DNA of 60,788 bases from Paracoccaceae bacterium (lineage in GTDB: Bacteria > Pseudomonadota > Alphaproteobacteria > Rhodobacterales > Rhodobacteraceae), in NCBI GenBank assembly GCA_027484915.1, contig JAIXSA010000158.1, positions 1-60,788 of the forward strand, in the 5' to 3' direction. A program made the position numbers and the translations under genes. The notes below the pieces were generated by a model that saw only the letters and a list, made by a program, of their open reading frames with translations, searched no databases and was not told the DNA's origin. This document shows, one piece after another, positions 58,039 to 60,788 of this stretch. Within the stretch, counting starts at the first letter, position 1. The number at the start of each line of letters is the position of its first letter.

Positions 58039-59354
58039 CAGCAGATCCCCTCGTAGCTGCCACCGGACCGCTGGCCGGGCTTGATTCGGGTCAGGTCAAC
58101 CATTGGCCGGTTCGCCATTGCCGCCTGCAGGGACTGGATCGCCTCGTCATAGCGGTTGCCCACCAGGACGATGTCCGAACCCTGGATCAGCTCGTCGATC
58201 GACCCCACCAGCCGACTGCCCAAGCCGATGTCCTGCGCCAGCCCCCGGCCCACGGCGGTTGCATCGCTGGCAAAGGCTTCGTGGACAAAGGGGTCGTAGA
58301 CCGACAGCTGCATCCCCCGGTCGATCAGCCGGGTCGCAAGCTCGGCCAGGGGGCTTTCCCGCAGATCGTCGGTGCCGGGCTTGAAGCTGATGCCCACCAT
58401 GCCGACCCGAGTCTTGCCCGAGGCGTGGATCATGTCTTCCGCCCGCTGGATCTGCGCCGCATTGGCGACAAGGACCGCATCCATCAGAGGCGAGGCCACC
58501 TGATGTTCCGCCGCGAAGGCCCGCAGGGCGCGGACATCCTTCGGCAGGCAGGACCCGCCGAAGGCGAAGCCTGGACGCAGGAAATGGGGGCTCATGGACA
58601 CCTTGTGATCCGAACACAGGATCGACATGACCCGCTGACCATCCAACCCGGCAGCCTTGGCAATGTTCCCGATCTCGTTGGCGAAGCTGACCTTGACCGC
58701 CCGCCAGGCGTTCGAGGTGTACTTGACCATCTCGGCCGTCGCGAGGTCGACCAGCTGGATCTCGCTAGGGAGATCGCGGTTCAGCGCGGTCAAAAGCTCG
58801 CCCGTCGGCGCGTCGAGGGCACCGAAGACGATCAGGCCCGGATCGCCGTAGTCCTGGATCGCGGTACTTTCGCGCAGGAACTCGGGGTAGTAGCCCACGC
58901 CGAAGTCGCGGCCGGCCTTTTTGCCCGATGCCTCTTCCAGAATCGGGATGCAGACGCGCTCCATCGTGCCCGGCACGATGGTCGACCGCATGATGACCGA
59001 GTGGAACCCCGGATGGTCCGCCAGGGCGCGGCCGATCTCGGCGCAGACCGAGGTCACGTAATCAAGCCCGATGGAGTGGTCGGCAGCACTGGGCGTGCCG
59101 ACGCAGACGAACGAGGCATCGGCGCCGAGGACCGCCGCGCGGGCGTCCGTCGTCGCGGTAAGCCGACCCTCGGCCACTACATGCGCAATCAGGTCGGGCA
59201 GACCCTTTTCGACGATGGGCGAGCGCCCCTCGTTGATGGCTGCCACTCTGGCCAGATCGACGTCTACCGCGACCACCTGATGGCCGTCCCGGGCCAGGCA
59301 GGCCGCCGAGACTACACCGACATAGCCGATTCCAAACACTGCAAGTCGTGTCAT
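58035..59354 (-). CDS. algD: GDP-mannose 6-dehydrogenase
   Basis: The 439-residue enzyme oxidises GDP-mannose to GDP-mannuronate, the committed step of alginate synthesis. It has the Rossmann motif AVFGIGYVGVVSAACLARDG, the STIVPGTMERV loop, the catalytic Cys C269 in AFGGSCLPKDV, and a C-terminal GISFKPGTDDLRESP. All expected residues are present. The ATG at 59354 has AAGGA nearby. It is the first gene of the operon, and the region upstream to 59637 carries the repeat array at 59458-59560. Confidence 0.95.
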   Translation of the reverse strand: MTRLAVFGIGYVGVVSAACLARDGHQVVAVDVDLARVAAINEGRSPIVEKGLPDLIAHVVAEGRLTATTDARAAVLGADASFVCVGTPSAADHSIGLDYVTSVCAEIGRALADHPGFHSVIMRSTIVPGTMERVCIPILEEASGKKAGRDFGVGYYPEFLRESTAIQDYGDPGLIVFGALDAPTGELLTALNRDLPSEIQLVDLATAEMVKYTSNAWRAVKVSFANEIGNIAKAAGLDGQRVMSILCSDHKVSMSPHFLRPGFAFGGSCLPKDVRALRAFAAEHQVASPLMDAVLVANAAQIQRAEDMIHASGKTRVGMVGISFKPGTDDLRESPLAELATRLIDRGMQLSVYDPFVHEAFASDATAVGRGLAQDIGLGSRLVGSIDELIQGSDIVLVGNRYDEAIQSLQAAMANRPMVDLTRIKPGQRSGGSYEGICW

Positions 59355-59457
59355 CTACCCATTCCTTTTCCCCGGTCGTCAGACCGTATTCCCCGCACCG
59401 CATGCAGCAGTGCAGCATCCCGCAAACAGGGTAGGCATGGGTCGGAGGATGCGAAAA

Positions 59458-59560
59458 GTCAGGGAAAAACCCCATATTTCTAGGGTTTTTGTCAGAGAAT
59501 ACCCTACAGTCGGAGGTGATCTTGTCAGGATAAACCAGCGCTGTAAGGGTTTTCCTGACA
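59458..59560. promoter_or_regulatory. Repeat array in the algD promoter: three direct and one inverted copy
   Basis: Consensus GTCAGGRWAAACCC occurs at 59458-59473 (GTCAGGGAAAAACCCC), 59491-59505 (GTCAGAGAATACCCT), 59524-59536 (GTCAGGATAAACC) and, inverted, 59547-59559. The three direct copies start exactly 33 bp apart, about three helical turns. Two dyads are formed, each with a 10-bp spacer: AAAAACCC/GGGTTTTT (59465-59490) and TGTCAGGATAAACC/GGGTTTTCCTGACA (59523-59560). The array lies 104-206 bp upstream of the algD ATG, between algD and the regulator gene. Confidence 0.8.
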
Positions 59561-59637
59561 GGAATTTCTGCAAGTGCGAAGATGGCGCTGCCGCCAGAAC
59601 GGCGGGTGTCCGATCCCCTTGAAAGCCAGCGCTTTTC

Positions 59638-60354
59638 TCAGCCGGCGGTGAGAGAGGTCCCTTCGACCCATCCCTGGGCGATGGCGAACTCCACGATCTG
59701 ACGGCGGCCCGACAGGTTCAGCTTGCTGGTGCCGCGGGCCTTGTAGGTCTCGATCGTCTTCGAGGAGAGATCGAGCTCGCGCCCGATCTCCTTCAGCGAC
59801 TTGCCGTGTGCCACTGACTTCAGCACGAACATCTCGCGCTCGGACAGGCGGACGTCCTGAGCCGGGGGCTGTGGCGGGTCTTCGGTGCCCGAACCGGGCA
59901 CGATCGCCGCCGCAAAGGCTGCGTCGATGAAGATGCCGCCCCGGGCCGTCGAGGCCAGGGCGATCTTCAGCACGTCGATAGAAACGGTCTTGGGAACCAC
60001 GCCCCGGAAACCGGCCCGGATGCAGTCCTGTGCCAGCGCCTCGGAAAGCGAGCTGCAATAGGCGACCAGCGCCCCACCCTTGGGGCGGAGTGTCTGAACC
60101 AGCTCGGCCGGGGTGGTCTGTACCTGCGCGGGGTCGATGATGATGACATCAAAGCCGGCGTCGCCCGGAAAACTGTCCAGAAACACCGTGCGCGCCGTGA
60201 AGCCGGCATCCTGCGACAAGAGGACCGCTATCCCGTCGGCAAGCAGCGGATTGGCATCGACGATAGCAATGCTCAGACGGTCAGGCGCGCTTGTGCTGCC
60301 TTCCCACCATTGCGCCCGTGATGATGCCACGCGTCCCATACCCAAGCTTCCCAT
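59638..60354 (-). CDS. LuxR-type response regulator upstream of algD
   Basis: An N-terminal receiver-like domain (LSIAIVDANPLLADGIAVLL, with D74 in VIIIDPAQ as the likely phosphoacceptor and K in VVPKTVS) is joined to a C-terminal LuxR/NarL helix-turn-helix (LSEREMFVLKSVAHGKSLKEIGRELDLSSKTIETYKARGTSKL). The start is unsure; I use the ATG at 60354 (238 residues), while ATGs at 60423 and 60339 are also in frame. No histidine kinase is next to it. Being on the same strand and directly upstream of the repeat array, it is a good candidate for controlling the algD operon. Confidence 0.8.
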   Translation of the reverse strand: MGSLGMGRVASSRAQWWEGSTSAPDRLSIAIVDANPLLADGIAVLLSQDAGFTARTVFLDSFPGDAGFDVIIIDPAQVQTTPAELVQTLRPKGGALVAYCSSLSEALAQDCIRAGFRGVVPKTVSIDVLKIALASTARGGIFIDAAFAAAIVPGSGTEDPPQPPAQDVRLSEREMFVLKSVAHGKSLKEIGRELDLSSKTIETYKARGTSKLNLSGRRQIVEFAIAQGWVEGTSLTAG

Positions 60355-60536
60355 GTCCCACTTCGCGCGGTCAACGCAGGCAGGATGGGTTTGTTCCCTT
60401 GCCAGGCGCAGATGAGCGACCATCGACCCGAGGTGGGGCAGTTTCTTGCCGATAGACCGGCAGCGCGCCGCTTTTCGCAGCGAATGCGAGGATCGACGGA
60501 CAAGATTTGGGCGGTTCGTGATCCGACCAAGAAGGA

Positions 60537-60560
60537 ACCGTGGCCGCTTCCGGCCACGGT
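60537..60560 (-). terminator. Intrinsic terminator after the GST gene
   Basis: ACCGTGGCCG (60537-60546) and CGGCCACGGT (60551-60560) make a perfect 10-bp stem with a 4-base loop (CTTC), followed on the minus strand by TTCCTTCTTGG. It lies 13 bp past the stop of the GST fragment. Confidence 0.75.
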
Positions 60561-60573
60561 CCGAGGGTTCGGG

Positions 60574-60788
60574 TCAGGCAGCCGCGCGCATCGCTTCCAT
60601 CCGCCGGGCGTCTTCGGAGCGCACCTTGACGCTGGCCGGGCGGGCCTTGCAGCGGTCCACCCAGTCGCGGATCAGGGGATCGTCCGGGGTCCCTTGGGGA
60701 AACCAGGCGTAGGGGCCATGCAGCAGGATATCGGCGGCGCTGAAGCTGTCGCCCATGATCCAGGGGCCTTTCTCCAGCGCCCCGCGCA
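60574..60788 (-). CDS. Glutathione S-transferase, C-terminal part only
   Basis: The stop is at 60574 and the frame runs off the right edge. The visible 71 residues (...KGPWIMGDSFSAADILLHGPYAWFPQGTPDDPLIRDWVDRCKARPASVK...) are the C-terminal helical domain of a GST, with the DSFSAADI helix cap typical of the family. Start and active site lie outside the window. A terminator follows at 60537-60560. Confidence 0.85.
   Translation of the reverse strand, partial: RGALEKGPWIMGDSFSAADILLHGPYAWFPQGTPDDPLIRDWVDRCKARPASVKVRSEDARRMEAMRAAA

Overview
The window looks like the replication-origin end of the chromosome of a GC-rich alphaproteobacterium, most likely Rhodobacteraceae (Rhodobacter/Gemmobacter/Tabrizicola-like). 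The evidence is the order rpsT-dnaA-dnaN-recF-gyrB, a CcrM-type GANTC methyltransferase with GANTC sites at its own promoter, a DUF4170-waaA-lpxK group, a DUF721 (DciA-like) protein beside a DsbA-like protein, and uniformly high GC. This was read by eye, so family assignments come from motifs and remembered family sequences and not from searches.

Layout. 1-3 kb: two small secreted proteins, rnhB and ccrM. 3-6.6 kb: a visibly less GC-rich three-gene glycosylation block (GtrA-glycosyltransferase fusion, methyltransferase, GtrB-like transferase). 6.8-16.9 kb: mostly housekeeping genes, namely a TPP enzyme, a GST, an AlkB-type hydroxylase, mutY, a 0.9 kb gene-free stretch, DUF721, a DsbA-like protein, a CaiB-type CoA-transferase, and lpxK/waaA/DUF4170. 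17-20 kb: an SPFH/NfeD pair, a NUDIX hydrolase, a LacI-type regulator with GntR-like operators and a divergent terminator, and tRNA-Arg(CCT).

20.2-35.1 kb is an L-rhamnose island of the rhizobial type. It holds kinase RhaK, mutarotase RhaM, ABC transporter RhaSTPQ and DeoR regulator RhaR. Divergently from these run RhaD (aldolase-dehydrogenase fusion), RhaI (isomerase), a DUF4037 protein, a UROD-family protein and a GH78-like rhamnosidase. The expected flow is release of rhamnose by the rhamnosidase, ABC import, mutarotation and isomerisation, phosphorylation by RhaK, then cleavage and lactaldehyde oxidation by RhaD.

35.1-43.3 kb is the gyrB-lysE-GNAT-recF-dnaN-dnaA-rpsT core. 43.5-59.4 kb is one long, tightly overlapping operon for an alginate-like exopolysaccharide: algD, alg8, alg44, algA, algG-like, algI, algJ, a Sel1-type protein, algX, algF, a 909-residue Sel1-type protein and algL-like. 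A LuxR-type response regulator lies just upstream, and a 33-bp-spaced repeat array sits in the algD promoter. The last gene is a GST fragment.

The most interesting system is the alginate-like operon. The polymerase, GDP-mannose dehydrogenase and O-acetylation enzymes keep their catalytic motifs. By contrast the epimerase-like (AlgG), lyase-like (AlgL), phosphomannose-isomerase (AlgA C-terminus) and c-di-GMP-receptor (Alg44 PilZ) parts all appear to have lost the residues that define those activities in Pseudomonas. The outer-membrane porin AlgE and lipoprotein AlgK are absent from the window and two Sel1-repeat proteins stand in their place. This suggests an acetylated polymannuronate-type polymer with a different export and control logic.
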